Shown here: positions 1-8,590 of the stretch, piece by piece | Layout: each line of letters opens with the position of its first letter | Position numbering within the stretch: the first letter of the stretch is position 1 | From: DASRAJ01 sp039920305 | Lineage (GTDB): Bacteria; Bacteroidota; Bacteroidia; Chitinophagales; UBA10324 | Length of the DNA stretch: 36,923 nucleotides | Reading direction: 5' to 3' | Assembly: GCA_039920305.1 (NCBI GenBank) | Contig: JBDSEA010000013.1 | Location: 1 to 36,923, forward strand | Translations under genes and position numbers: made by a program | Notes under the pieces: generated by a model | What the model saw: the letters and a program-made list of their open reading frames with translations, nothing else | Told to the model about the DNA's origin: nothing | Database searches by the model: none

Positions 1-2040
1 GGATACGGAATGCAGGGAAACTCCTCCTCCACACAGTCAGCGCTGATTGTTCCGAAGCCGGGCAGTGATTCAATCTACTACATTTTTGTGACGGATGGCT
101 TTAGCGCGCATTATTCCGAGGTTGACATGAGCCTGCAAAGTGGGTTGGGTGATGTTACAGCGGTTAAAAATATCCCGCTAACAAATAATTCAGCTGAAAA
201 ACTGGCTGGCATTCACCAGGCAAATGGTGAGGATTGGTGGGTGGCCATTCATCAGAACTATAACACGAAATTCGAAACATTTGCTGTAACAACCGCCGGA
301 GTAAATGCAACAGCAGTGGTATCGGCAGTGGGCAATTCGATGACCGGATACATTGGCCAGTTGCAATTTTCACCTGACGGATCAAAAGCTGCAATGGCAA
401 CCAATGATGCATCCTCCATCCAGGTTTTTGATTTTGATGATTCCACCGGTGTATTTTCCAATTCTTTTTCATTGCCTACTGCCATCAACCAAACCTATGG
501 CGTTGAATTTTCCCCTTCCCAGCAATTTCTGTATTCAACCGGTGGCGATAATGGTTACAACTATGTCCACCAATGGAACTTAGCGGCGGGCACTCTTGCT
601 GACATCATTGCATCAGATACGGTGATTGGGACCACTGTTGGGTATGCAGGCTCCCTGCAGTTAGGCCCTGACTATAAAATTTATGTGGCACAGGAAAACT
701 ACAGCTATGTCGGCGTCATTAATGATCCTGATCTCCCCGGTTCCGCATGCAACTACGTTGGGCAGGGTGTAAACCTTTCGCCCAAAACCATGGGACTTGG
801 GCTTCCTAATTTCCTGGCAAGCTTTTTCTCATCCATCAGTATTGCAAATACCTGCTTTGGTGATTCCACCCTTCTTACAATCAGCAGCACTGGCAATGAT
901 TCACTGGTGAACTGGGACTTTGGTGATCCGGCCTCGGGGGCAGCTAACCAGGATAGCGGTGTGAATGTGAAACATCAGTTTACATCTGCAGATACTTTTA
1001 TAATAACAGTGGTACGTTATCTTAACGGAGGCGCCATTGATAGTTCTTCAACTACCCTAATTATTCATCCGGTCCCCATCGTTCAGCTCGGAAATGATAC
1101 CTCCATTTGCGAGGGTGATACGCTGTTACTCAATGCAGGAAACAGCGGTGCTGCTTATTCATGGTCTGATGGAAGCAGTGCTCAATCCATCATGATCACT
1201 GCGCCCGGAACGTATGGTGTGAATGTTTACAATGGCTTTTGTGAGGGTGTTGACACCATTATTATAACCACACAACTATGCCCTGATCAGGAAGTATTCC
1301 TCGCGGCGACAGATACCATAGTTTGCGAAAAATTTTGTCTTGATTTTTTCGATGAATCGGTTAATAATCCTACTGCCTGGCTATGGATATTTCCCGGCGG
1401 ATCACCTTCATCCTCTTCCCTTCAAAATCCTCAGGATATCTGCTATGCAGTTCCGGGCACATATGATGTTACGCTCGTTACCACGAGCGCAGGTGGTAAT
1501 GACACACTTACACTCACAGGCTTTATTACCGTAAATCCAACTCCACCTTTTCCGGTTATTTCCCAGGCAGGCTATACACTTACAAGTACACCATCCGCAT
1601 TTTATCAGTGGCAATTAAATTCAGCGGACATACCCGGTGCCACCAGCCAGTCCTATATGGTGCTGCAGACAGGATTATATACCGTGGTTGTGAGTGATTC
1701 CAACGGGTGCAATAACTCCGCATCAGCCTATGTTCAGATAACGGGTTTAGAAGAATTGAGTGATAACGGGAATATTGAAATTACGCCTTCTCTGACTTCA
1801 GGAATCTTGACAATTACATGGTCAAATACCATGGGTTCGGGAGTGGTTTCGATTATTGCAGTGAATGCAATTGGTCAGATTGTTTATAACAGCCAGGTTG
1901 AAATTTCTTCCGGCACCACATCAGGGGTACACTCCGGCAGTAAAAAAATTGATTTGAGTGATCGCTCCCGGGGAGTATATTTTATTTGGATTAACAGCAG
2001 CACTTTCAGCATAACCAAAAAAATTCTTTTAATCAAATAA
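1..2040 (+). CDS. T9SS-secreted beta-propeller/PKD protein, 5'-truncated by window edge
   Basis: The reading frame is open from base 1. Its first residues align with about residue 95 of the two downstream paralogs, so the signal peptide and first propeller blades lie outside the window and the Met codon at 10 is internal. The order seen is: propeller-like repeats (to about base 830, with motifs such as FSPDGSK and LQLGPDYKIYVAQ); a PKD domain (about 835-1080); an Ig-like domain beginning PIVQLGNDTSICEGDTL (about 1075-1290); a second PKD containing CEKFCLDFFD and WLWIFPGGSPS (about 1315-1540); an Ig-like domain ending SDSNGCNNSAS; and a C-terminal domain ending ITKKILLIK. The first PKD and Ig pair is absent from the paralogs. 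Export by Sec then T9SS is inferred. The sorting domain is divergent and has no YPNP motif. The ligand is unknown; an adhesin or surface matrix protein is possible. It lies 8 bases upstream of the next paralog and is probably cotranscribed with it. Confidence 0.85.
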   Translation, partial: GYGMQGNSSSTQSALIVPKPGSDSIYYIFVTDGFSAHYSEVDMSLQSGLGDVTAVKNIPLTNNSAEKLAGIHQANGEDWWVAIHQNYNTKFETFAVTTAGVNATAVVSAVGNSMTGYIGQLQFSPDGSKAAMATNDASSIQVFDFDDSTGVFSNSFSLPTAINQTYGVEFSPSQQFLYSTGGDNGYNYVHQWNLAAGTLADIIASDTVIGTTVGYAGSLQLGPDYKIYVAQENYSYVGVINDPDLPGSACNYVGQGVNLSPKTMGLGLPNFLASFFSSISIANTCFGDSTLLTISSTGNDSLVNWDFGDPASGAANQDSGVNVKHQFTSADTFIITVVRYLNGGAIDSSSTTLIIHPVPIVQLGNDTSICEGDTLLLNAGNSGAAYSWSDGSSAQSIMITAPGTYGVNVYNGFCEGVDTIIITTQLCPDQEVFLAATDTIVCEKFCLDFFDESVNNPTAWLWIFPGGSPSSSSLQNPQDICYAVPGTYDVTLVTTSAGGNDTLTLTGFITVNPTPPFPVISQAGYTLTSTPSAFYQWQLNSADIPGATSQSYMVLQTGLYTVVVSDSNGCNNSASAYVQITGLEELSDNGNIEITPSLTSGILTITWSNTMGSGVVSIIAVNAIGQIVYNSQVEISSGTTSGVHSGSKKIDLSDRSRGVYFIWINSSTFSITKKILLIK

Positions 2041-2048
2041 ACCCTGTC

Positions 2049-3905
2049 ATGAAAAAAGATTTACTCTCAACATTTATCGTATTGCTATTCATGGTATTCA
2101 ATAGCCATGCTCAATCCACTTTGAACCAGATGAATATCTGGTACTTTAACTACTATGCAGGAATTGATTTTAATTCCGGTTCACCGGTATCACTGAACAA
2201 TGGATCGCTTTATACTGATGAGGGCTGCACTTCCATTTGCGATTCAAATGGAGTGCTCCTGTTTTATTCTAACGGAGTAACGGTTTATAATGCCAATCAC
2301 GCTGCCATGGTCAATGGAACTGGACTACATGGCGGATTTTCTACTTCACAGGCATGTCTTGCTGTCCGGCAGCCAGGAAGTAACGTTTTATGGTATTTAT
2401 TTACAGTAGATCAGTCAGGCGGCACATGGGGTGCGCAGTATTCGATTATTGACATGTCGCTGCAGGGTGGTCTTGGGGAGGTGGTGGTAAAAAATAATCC
2501 TCTGATCTCACCAGTCGAAGAAAAGGTTACCGGTTGTTTGCAGTCCAATGGCATTGATTACTGGATTCTTATTCACGGATGGAATAACAAGGAATTTCAT
2601 GCCTTCCCGCTTACGGATCTTGGTTTGGGAACGGTCGTTACATCCACCGCCGGCAGCCAGGAAAGCAGCGGTGTAGGGTGCATGAAATTCTCGCCTGGCG
2701 GAAGCAAGCTTGCTATTGCCCGCTACAATAATCACACCTTCCAGGTTCATAACTTTGACAATGCGACGGGCATGTTGAGCTATGGCTTTAACGTGCCACT
2801 TGGAAATCAATTTTATTCCTATGGCGTAGAGTGGTCGCGGGATGGGAGGCATCTCTTTATGGGCAATGTGGATTACATGCCGGGGGGGGTTTATGAGATG
2901 GACATGACGCTCGGTGATTCAGCCGCCATCATAGCTTCCAAGGTTTTAGTTGTGAATGCCGCTAATAATATTTTAGGATCACTGCAAATGGGACCCGATG
3001 GAAAAATTTATATTGTGCGCTATAGTGAATACTATCTCGGAGTCATCAACGAGCCTGACTCACTTGGTGCAGCATGTGATTACGTAAGCAATGGATTCAG
3101 CACCTCGCCTAATGATAATTATCTTGGATTGCCCAACTACGTTACTTCATGGTATTACCGGCCCATCGATACCATGCCGCAAATAAATTTTGCTGCAGCC
3201 AGTGCGGTTATTTGTGAAAAATTCTGTACCCAGTTTTTTGATTCATCTCTCAATAATCCCACTGAGTGGAAGTGGATATTTCCCGGCGGTTCTCCTGATT
3301 CCTCTTCCCTGCAAAACCCGACCGTCTGCTATGCCACTCCCGGCGTGTATGATGTTACACTCATCACCACAAGCGCAAATGGAATGGATACGCTTACGCT
3401 TCCAGGTTACATTACTGTTAATCCCACACCACCTTTCCCTGTAATAACTCAGGCAGGTTATACGCTCACTTCAAGTCCCGCAGACACCTATCAGTGGCAG
3501 CTTAATTCATCTGATATACCCGGCGCAACCAATCAATCCTATGATGTTTTGCAATCAGGGTTGTACACGGTAATTGTAAGTGATACAAACGGATGCAGCA
3601 ACTCTGCTTCCAGGGAGGTGCAGATAACCGGAATTGAAGTAATTACCGATCAGGACATCACGGTTTATCCTAATCCATCAGATGGAAATTTTATCATTCA
3701 TTTTTCCGGTATGTCAGCTTTGGGATCAGTTTCTATGAGTGTGCTGAATACTCTGGGGCAGGAAGTTTATGTATCTGAAGAAAAAATTTCGGAAACTTCC
3801 TTTACAAAAGAAATTGATTTGCGGGGCATGAGCAAGGAAGTTTATGTTATTCAGCTTAAGACAGAAAATTTTATAATGCTGAAAAAGCTTCTGATCTTAC
3901 GATAA
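2049..3905 (+). CDS. T9SS-secreted beta-propeller/PKD protein, second tandem paralog
   Basis: This 618-residue protein begins with a signal peptide ending near SHAQ (residues 1-22). About 350 residues of propeller-like repeats follow, with motifs such as MKFSPGGSKLAIAR and LQMGPDGKIYI. A PKD domain spans about 380-458 (CEKFCTQFFD, WKWIFPGGSPD, YDVTLITTSANG), then an Ig-like domain at about 460-530 (YQWQLNSSDIPGATNQS). A canonical type A T9SS sorting domain starts at about 537 (VYPNPSDGNFIIHF) and ends KKLLILR. The family is typical of exported Bacteroidota surface proteins; the precise role is unknown. The PKD-Ig block is much closer to its neighbours than the propeller is. The start is the ATG 8 bases after the previous stop. 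No terminator is visible downstream. Confidence 0.9.
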   Translation: MKKDLLSTFIVLLFMVFNSHAQSTLNQMNIWYFNYYAGIDFNSGSPVSLNNGSLYTDEGCTSICDSNGVLLFYSNGVTVYNANHAAMVNGTGLHGGFSTSQACLAVRQPGSNVLWYLFTVDQSGGTWGAQYSIIDMSLQGGLGEVVVKNNPLISPVEEKVTGCLQSNGIDYWILIHGWNNKEFHAFPLTDLGLGTVVTSTAGSQESSGVGCMKFSPGGSKLAIARYNNHTFQVHNFDNATGMLSYGFNVPLGNQFYSYGVEWSRDGRHLFMGNVDYMPGGVYEMDMTLGDSAAIIASKVLVVNAANNILGSLQMGPDGKIYIVRYSEYYLGVINEPDSLGAACDYVSNGFSTSPNDNYLGLPNYVTSWYYRPIDTMPQINFAAASAVICEKFCTQFFDSSLNNPTEWKWIFPGGSPDSSSLQNPTVCYATPGVYDVTLITTSANGMDTLTLPGYITVNPTPPFPVITQAGYTLTSSPADTYQWQLNSSDIPGATNQSYDVLQSGLYTVIVSDTNGCSNSASREVQITGIEVITDQDITVYPNPSDGNFIIHFSGMSALGSVSMSVLNTLGQEVYVSEEKISETSFTKEIDLRGMSKEVYVIQLKTENFIMLKKLLILR

Positions 3906-4117
3906 TAAATTTCTCAAATACTCATGACGTTTTATTAATCATTTTTTTCACAACAACTAAATACAGGCTCTGAAATGACCTAACATTCAATATATTATTA
4001 CCGGTAGCTTTTTTATTTTCAAATTCGCTACTCAAGATTCTTTAATATCATAGTGGAATATTCAACCTTTAATAGAAATGACCACTCCATCTTCAGTCCA
4101 TCTTCAAAAAAACTCCA

Positions 4118-5995
4118 ATGAAAAAATTTTTACCCACGCTCCTGCTTTCGTTCGCAATCACCTGTTTGTTTGCACAGCAGCAAACCAATCAATGGCGCTT
4201 TGGCGTTTTAACAGGTCTTGATTTCAACAACGGTACGCCGGTTTCGGTGTCGGGAAGTAAGTGCAATACCTCTGAAGGCTCTGCAAGCGTTAGTGATACT
4301 GCCGGCAATATCCTGTTTTATACGGATGGCGCCACAGTTTACAATGCAAATGATTTGATGATGTACAATGGCAGCGGGCTAATGGGAAATTATTCTTCAT
4401 CCCAGTCGGCCCTGATTGTTCCATTACCGGAGAGTGACTCACTTTACTACATTTTTACGGTAGATGAAGAGGCCGGGACTGACGGACTGCGATATTCAAT
4501 TGTTGATATGTCACTACAAAGCGGGCTCGGAGCCGTTACTATAAAAAACATTCTGGTGCTTACGCCCACCACTGAAAAACTGACTGCTGTATGCCGGGCA
4601 AACAGCAATAATTACTGGATCATCACTCACGGCTGGATGGGAAACACATTCTATGCTTATGAGCTTACTGATTCAGGTTTTAACAATACTCCTGTTATGA
4701 GCAGCGTTGGCACCAATGCCAGTGGAAGCTCATGGAATACAATCGGGTATCTGAAAGCATCCCCTGCAGGTAATAAGCTTGCGCAGGCAGTATGGGGAAA
4801 TAATTATTTTGAGCTTTTTGATTTCAATGACACTACCGGCATTGTTTCTCATAACCTACAGTTACATGGGTATAATGCGGCATCGAGCGGAGCATACGGG
4901 GTTGAGTTTTCTCCTGATGGTAAGAAACTATATGGCACCGTGATCACTCCGGGTTACATATACCAGTGGGATGTGAGCACCACCACTGATTCACTCATCC
5001 TCGCCTCCAAAACACAGGTTGGAACGTCGGCAGTAAATTTTAACGGAGCATTGCAGCTGGCTTCTGATGGAAAAATATATATGGCACAATACGGATCATC
5101 ATGGCTTGGAGTAATAAGCGATCCGGATTCAGCAGGGGTTTTATGCAATTATGTGGATCAGGGCTTTCAACTCTCCTACGGTTCCAATGGACTTGGACTT
5201 CCGAATTATTTCCCGTGCTTTTTTGATATACCTTCTCAGCTCCCGGAGCCATTCTTTGCAGTTACAAACCCGGAGCTATGTGAAAAATTTTGCGTGAGCT
5301 ATTCCGATTCTTCCACAAACAATCCTACAGCATGGCTGTGGACCTTTGAAGGCGGATCACCTGCTACCTCAACCGATCAGAACCCTGCTTCCGTATGCTA
5401 TGCCAACCCCGGAACATTCGATGTTACTCTCGTTGTAACGAATGCAAATGGAAGCGATTCAACAACTTTCAGCGATTACATAACCGTTCACCCTACTCCA
5501 CCCATCCCTGTCATCTCACAATCAGGCTATGTGCTTACGTCAAACCCGGCCGCAATGTACCAGTGGCAGCTCAATTCAACTGACATTGCCGGTGCTACGA
5601 ACCAATCTTATACCGTGATGCAATCAGGATTGTACACTGTAATAATCAGTGATTCTAACGGATGCAATAACTCTGCTTCCATGGATGTGCTGATCACCGG
5701 CATTGAAGAAATAACCGGGCTCAGCATTTCAATTTATCCCAATCCTTCTGATGGAAATTTCGTTATTCAATTTCCTCAGGGTACACCGGTACATTTTATT
5801 TCACTGAGCATTTTCAATACCCTTGGCCAGGTAGTGTATGCTGCTGATGCAGGTAAACCCGATCATTTAACCACAGCAGAAATTCAGTCAGGTACAATAA
5901 AAATTCAATTGCACAACCTGGCTAATGGTGTTTATAATATTGATATGCAAACGAAGGAACACCATGTGCAGCAAAAGATACTGATTTCACGGTAG
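4118..5995 (+). CDS. T9SS-secreted beta-propeller/PKD protein, third tandem paralog
   Basis: This 625-residue protein has the same plan as its upstream neighbour. A signal peptide ends near LFAQ (about residue 19), followed by an N-terminal motif NQWRFGVLTGLDFNNGTPVS. A seven-bladed-propeller-like region runs to about 380 (VEFSPDGKKLYGT, LQLASDGKIYMAQYG). A PKD domain starts near residue 385 (CEKFCVSYSD, WLWTFEGGSPAT), then an Ig-like domain (YQWQLNSTDIAGATNQS). The type A T9SS sorting domain begins IYPNPSDGNFVIQF at about 539 and ends QQKILISR. The gap from the previous gene is 212 bases, so it may have its own promoter, but no convincing TAnnTTTG element was found there. It converges on the next gene with only 8 bases between stops. 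The ligand is unknown. Confidence 0.9.
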   Translation: MKKFLPTLLLSFAITCLFAQQQTNQWRFGVLTGLDFNNGTPVSVSGSKCNTSEGSASVSDTAGNILFYTDGATVYNANDLMMYNGSGLMGNYSSSQSALIVPLPESDSLYYIFTVDEEAGTDGLRYSIVDMSLQSGLGAVTIKNILVLTPTTEKLTAVCRANSNNYWIITHGWMGNTFYAYELTDSGFNNTPVMSSVGTNASGSSWNTIGYLKASPAGNKLAQAVWGNNYFELFDFNDTTGIVSHNLQLHGYNAASSGAYGVEFSPDGKKLYGTVITPGYIYQWDVSTTTDSLILASKTQVGTSAVNFNGALQLASDGKIYMAQYGSSWLGVISDPDSAGVLCNYVDQGFQLSYGSNGLGLPNYFPCFFDIPSQLPEPFFAVTNPELCEKFCVSYSDSSTNNPTAWLWTFEGGSPATSTDQNPASVCYANPGTFDVTLVVTNANGSDSTTFSDYITVHPTPPIPVISQSGYVLTSNPAAMYQWQLNSTDIAGATNQSYTVMQSGLYTVIISDSNGCNNSASMDVLITGIEEITGLSISIYPNPSDGNFVIQFPQGTPVHFISLSIFNTLGQVVYAADAGKPDHLTTAEIQSGTIKIQLHNLANGVYNIDMQTKEHHVQQKILISR

Positions 5996-6003
5996 AAGAT
6001 TGG

Positions 6004-6894
6004 TTAATGCTTCACCACAATCTTACCCGAAGCCTGTAACTTGCCACTGCTTAAAACGCGGCAGAAGAAAATTCCTTCGGGCAAGGATTTAACCGAAATG
6101 CTATTCTGCGGATCCGGAAGCGGAAGGTCAGCTATTTTCATTCCCAACAAATCAAACAATTGGAAACGTGCATGGTGAAAGGTGGTCGGAAGTCGGATAT
6201 TTAAAAAGTCACTGGCAGGATTAGGAAGTATCTTAACTCCGATATAATTGAGATCATCAATCCCTACAGCATCAGAAAATGAAATATCATCAACGAGTAA
6301 AATACTGCCGAGGGGTGCACCGAAAACATTTTTTGTTGTGGATAGAATTACCTGCGCGGAGTCAGGAATTTCAGCAATGTGATAATTGAAAGAATCCGAG
6401 AAATAGGAGTAGTTCGGTGTGGAGCCAGCAAAGAAAGTTGAAACTGCAACCGTATCTCTTTTGCTGTTTGCGGCATCCCATTTCGTAAGCATGGCAAACA
6501 GGACGCAGGTATCATCTTCAAATGGAGAATATTTGAAATAGCCACTGAAGTTTGCATAACCGCTGCTAATCGGGAAACCGCCTGTACAGGAAAAGTTCGA
6601 AAATGATATTTTCCCGGTACACATGACTGCGGGAATGGCAAGGTTATTATACCCGATGGTAACCATTTTTACGGCAAGTACGCCGCCGTTGGAATTGGAA
6701 TCTTTTTTTACTGTAAAAGGACTATTGCCACCAAAGGGCCATGTAAATTCGTTTACGGTACCCCACGATTCAGGATTCTCATAGTAACCATAGTCAATCC
6801 AGGTTTCAAAGCTGGAATTGGGCACAGGATTCTGTGCATGGAGGAATGAAAAGATTGAAAGAAGAACAGTGCAAAGTGTAATACATTTTTTCAT
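6004..6894 (-). CDS. T9SS-sorted secreted protein with PCMD-like N-terminal domain
   Basis: This 296-residue protein has a signal peptide ending at LHAQ (about 1-21). A jelly-roll-like domain of about 190 residues opens with PVPNSSFETW and contains GGFPISSGYANFSGYFKY, DDTCVLFAMLTKWDAANSKR and SILLVDDISF. This pattern resembles the putative carbohydrate metabolism domain (PCMD) or carbohydrate-binding modules; that assignment is from memory of the family and not tested. The C-terminus is a type A T9SS sorting domain (ILPNPASDFLNIRL to the terminal IVVKH). The start is the ATG at 6894, directly before the signal peptide. A paralog lies just upstream on the same strand. Probable role: binding of glycans outside the cell (inference). 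Confidence 0.85.
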   Translation of the reverse strand: MKKCITLCTVLLSIFSFLHAQNPVPNSSFETWIDYGYYENPESWGTVNEFTWPFGGNSPFTVKKDSNSNGGVLAVKMVTIGYNNLAIPAVMCTGKISFSNFSCTGGFPISSGYANFSGYFKYSPFEDDTCVLFAMLTKWDAANSKRDTVAVSTFFAGSTPNYSYFSDSFNYHIAEIPDSAQVILSTTKNVFGAPLGSILLVDDISFSDAVGIDDLNYIGVKILPNPASDFLNIRLPTTFHHARFQLFDLLGMKIADLPLPDPQNSISVKSLPEGIFFCRVLSSGKLQASGKIVVKH

Positions 6895-7000
6895 CAGGCT
6901 TGCCTTTTTTTAAAAGTGCAAAGAAAAGCCATTCTGCATTCAAATAATTTTTAGGATTGTAAAACTTCTCCCGCACCATTCTAAAAGTGTATGCTGCAAT

Positions 7001-7034
7001 AGAAAACCCAAAGGCCGCAAGGAACGGGCTTTCT
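7001..7034 (-). terminator. possible terminator hairpin after the PCMD-like paralog
   Basis: On the minus strand AGAAAGCCC pairs with GGGTTTTCT (one G-U) across a 16-base loop, about 20 bases after the stop at 7054. The trailing T tract is poor, so the call is tentative. Confidence 0.35.
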
Positions 7035-7053
7035 TAAAACTTTACCCTGCATG

Positions 7054-7935
7054 TTAGTGCTTAACAGTAAATTTTCCGGTCGCAGTCACTGTTCCGTGCT
7101 GGTCCCTGGCAAACATTACATATACACCCGGTATAAAAGATGCCGTATTGACACTGAATGAAGATTGGTTATTCACGGGAAGATCCTTGATTCTTTTTCC
7201 ATCCATACTTGAAATTAAGATAGTACTTGCATGGATTTCCTTTGGCAGAGAAAGGAGGAAAGACTGGTCTGCAGGATTCGGGTAAACCGAAAGCTCTGAA
7301 TTTTTAATTTCAGGAATGCCGACCGCTTTGGTAAAATCAATGTCATCAATCCATAAGGTACTTCCCGATTCTGCTGCGTCAACATTATTAGCAGTAGCTA
7401 AAATGATCAGGGCACTATCGGGTGTATTGGCATTGAGTACTGCGTATGGAGAACTGAAGAGCGTATAGGTTGAGGCAGTTGAACTCACAAAAACTGCCAC
7501 AGCAACAGTGTCACGTTTGTTCATTACATTATCCCAATGCGTAAGAATTGAATAGATCAAGCAAGAATCGTTACCCACCGAAGTATACTTATAATACCCT
7601 ATCAATGCTACTACATTAGGATCTGAGAGTGGAAAACCTCCGGTGAAAGTTAGATTATCCAAATCAAGGGCACCCGTTCCCATAGCGCCGGGTATAACGA
7701 GTCCAAAAAATGATGTTGCGACAATCTTTGCCGCATAATTACCGCTGTTAACCTCTGTACTATCCTTAAATACCACTTTGAGGAGGCCATAAAGTCCATT
7801 TGGTGTAGACCAGCCAACGGGGTTATCATAATTTCCAATATGCTCCCATTCTTCCATGTTTGCATTAGGAACCAGCTGCGCTATTGCAGTAAATGAAAAG
7901 CATGCAATAACAGAAAATAAAATAATTTTTTTCAT
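7054..7935 (-). CDS. T9SS-sorted secreted protein with PCMD-like N-terminal domain, paralog
   Basis: This 293-residue protein is a clear paralog of the 6004-6894 product. Shared features are PNANMEEWEHIGNYDNPVGW, GGFPLSDPNVVALIGYYKY, NDSCLIYSILTHWDNVMNKR and STLWIDDIDF, then a type A sorting domain with SVYPNPADQSFLLSL ending TGKFTVKH. The start at 7935 is chosen because it begins a good signal peptide (MKKIILFSVIACFSFTAIAQ). A longer frame would start at 7998 inside the upstream peroxiredoxin gene and would bury the signal peptide. A TACCTTTA box (7967-7974) with TTG 18 bases further upstream is a weak promoter candidate. Function is unknown beyond secretion and likely glycan binding. Confidence 0.85.
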   Translation of the reverse strand: MKKIILFSVIACFSFTAIAQLVPNANMEEWEHIGNYDNPVGWSTPNGLYGLLKVVFKDSTEVNSGNYAAKIVATSFFGLVIPGAMGTGALDLDNLTFTGGFPLSDPNVVALIGYYKYTSVGNDSCLIYSILTHWDNVMNKRDTVAVAVFVSSTASTYTLFSSPYAVLNANTPDSALIILATANNVDAAESGSTLWIDDIDFTKAVGIPEIKNSELSVYPNPADQSFLLSLPKEIHASTILISSMDGKRIKDLPVNNQSSFSVNTASFIPGVYVMFARDQHGTVTATGKFTVKH

Positions 7936-7978
7936 AAAATCAGATTTAAGTTTTTCAATTTCCTGATAAAGGTAATGA

Positions 7979-8449
7979 CTATTTAAGTGATGCAACAATT
8001 TGCCTTAGCTTAGGCATATCGGGATAATCTCCGGGTGAAGCAAGAATTTCAGAATAAGCAAGATTTCCATTTTTGTCAATAACAAAAGTGGCGCGTTTGG
8101 AAACGCCATGATAACCATAAGCAAAATTTTCAATCAGTGAATCATAAGCTGCTGAAATCGCTTTATTGAAATCACTTAACAGACGAAAACTTATCTGGTT
8201 AACTTCTTTAAATTTTGCATTGGTATACAAGGAATCCACACTGATGCCGAGAATTTCAGCATCCAGACCTTTATAAAAAGCATAGCTGTCACTCAACTCG
8301 CACAATTCCTTAGTACAGGTACTTGAAAAGGCAAATGGAAAAAAAAGCAGCACCACGGTTTTACCCCTGAAGTCATGTAAAGAAACTTGTTTTTTGGTTG
8401 TATCGTACAGGGTAAAATCAGGAGCAGGCTGATTAAGATTCAGAGGCAT
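7979..8449 (-). CDS. peroxiredoxin (AhpC/TSA, AhpE/BCP-like)
   Basis: A thiol peroxidase that reduces H2O2 or organic hydroperoxides in the cytoplasm. The 156-residue product starts MPLNLNQPAPDFTLYD, the standard thioredoxin-fold opening of this family. The active-site segment is FPFAFSSTCTKELCEL, which puts the peroxidatic Cys at 45 and a second Cys at 50, five residues on, as in BCP-type enzymes. The later RATFVIDKNGNL strand is also typical. The start at 8449 is preferred over an upstream in-frame ATG at 8578, because the extra 43 residues resemble no part of the family and would run under the divergent aquaporin start. It is divergent from the aquaporin gene with about 140 bases between. 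The identity of its electron donor cannot be read from the sequence. Confidence 0.88.
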   Translation of the reverse strand: MPLNLNQPAPDFTLYDTTKKQVSLHDFRGKTVVLLFFPFAFSSTCTKELCELSDSYAFYKGLDAEILGISVDSLYTNAKFKEVNQISFRLLSDFNKAISAAYDSLIENFAYGYHGVSKRATFVIDKNGNLAYSEILASPGDYPDMPKLRQIVASLK

Positions 8450-8590
8450 ATGTTTTTGCTGCAATAATAACCGTTTAAGAACTACTACCCATTCCACCAT
8501 CAACTTTAATACAGGATATTCAGAAAATGCTGACAATTCAATGGCTTTTTCTAAAAGAAATTTTATTTTGTGCTGCACAAAAATCCATTC

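Noticed and set aside
2508..2852. Open frame of 114 codons on the minus strand inside the second propeller gene
   Set aside because: It lies wholly within a strongly supported gene, and its translation has no recognisable domain.
3906..4117. Possible remnant of another paralog between the second and third propeller genes
   Set aside because: The AT-rich sequence shows no similarity to the paralogs in any frame.
7936..7998. N-terminal extension of the 7054-7935 gene to an ATG at 7998
   Set aside because: It would overlap the peroxiredoxin coding region and bury the signal peptide at internal residue 22.
8450..8578. N-terminal extension of the peroxiredoxin to 8578
   Set aside because: The extra 43 residues match no peroxiredoxin feature, and the family start is at MPLNLNQPAPDF.
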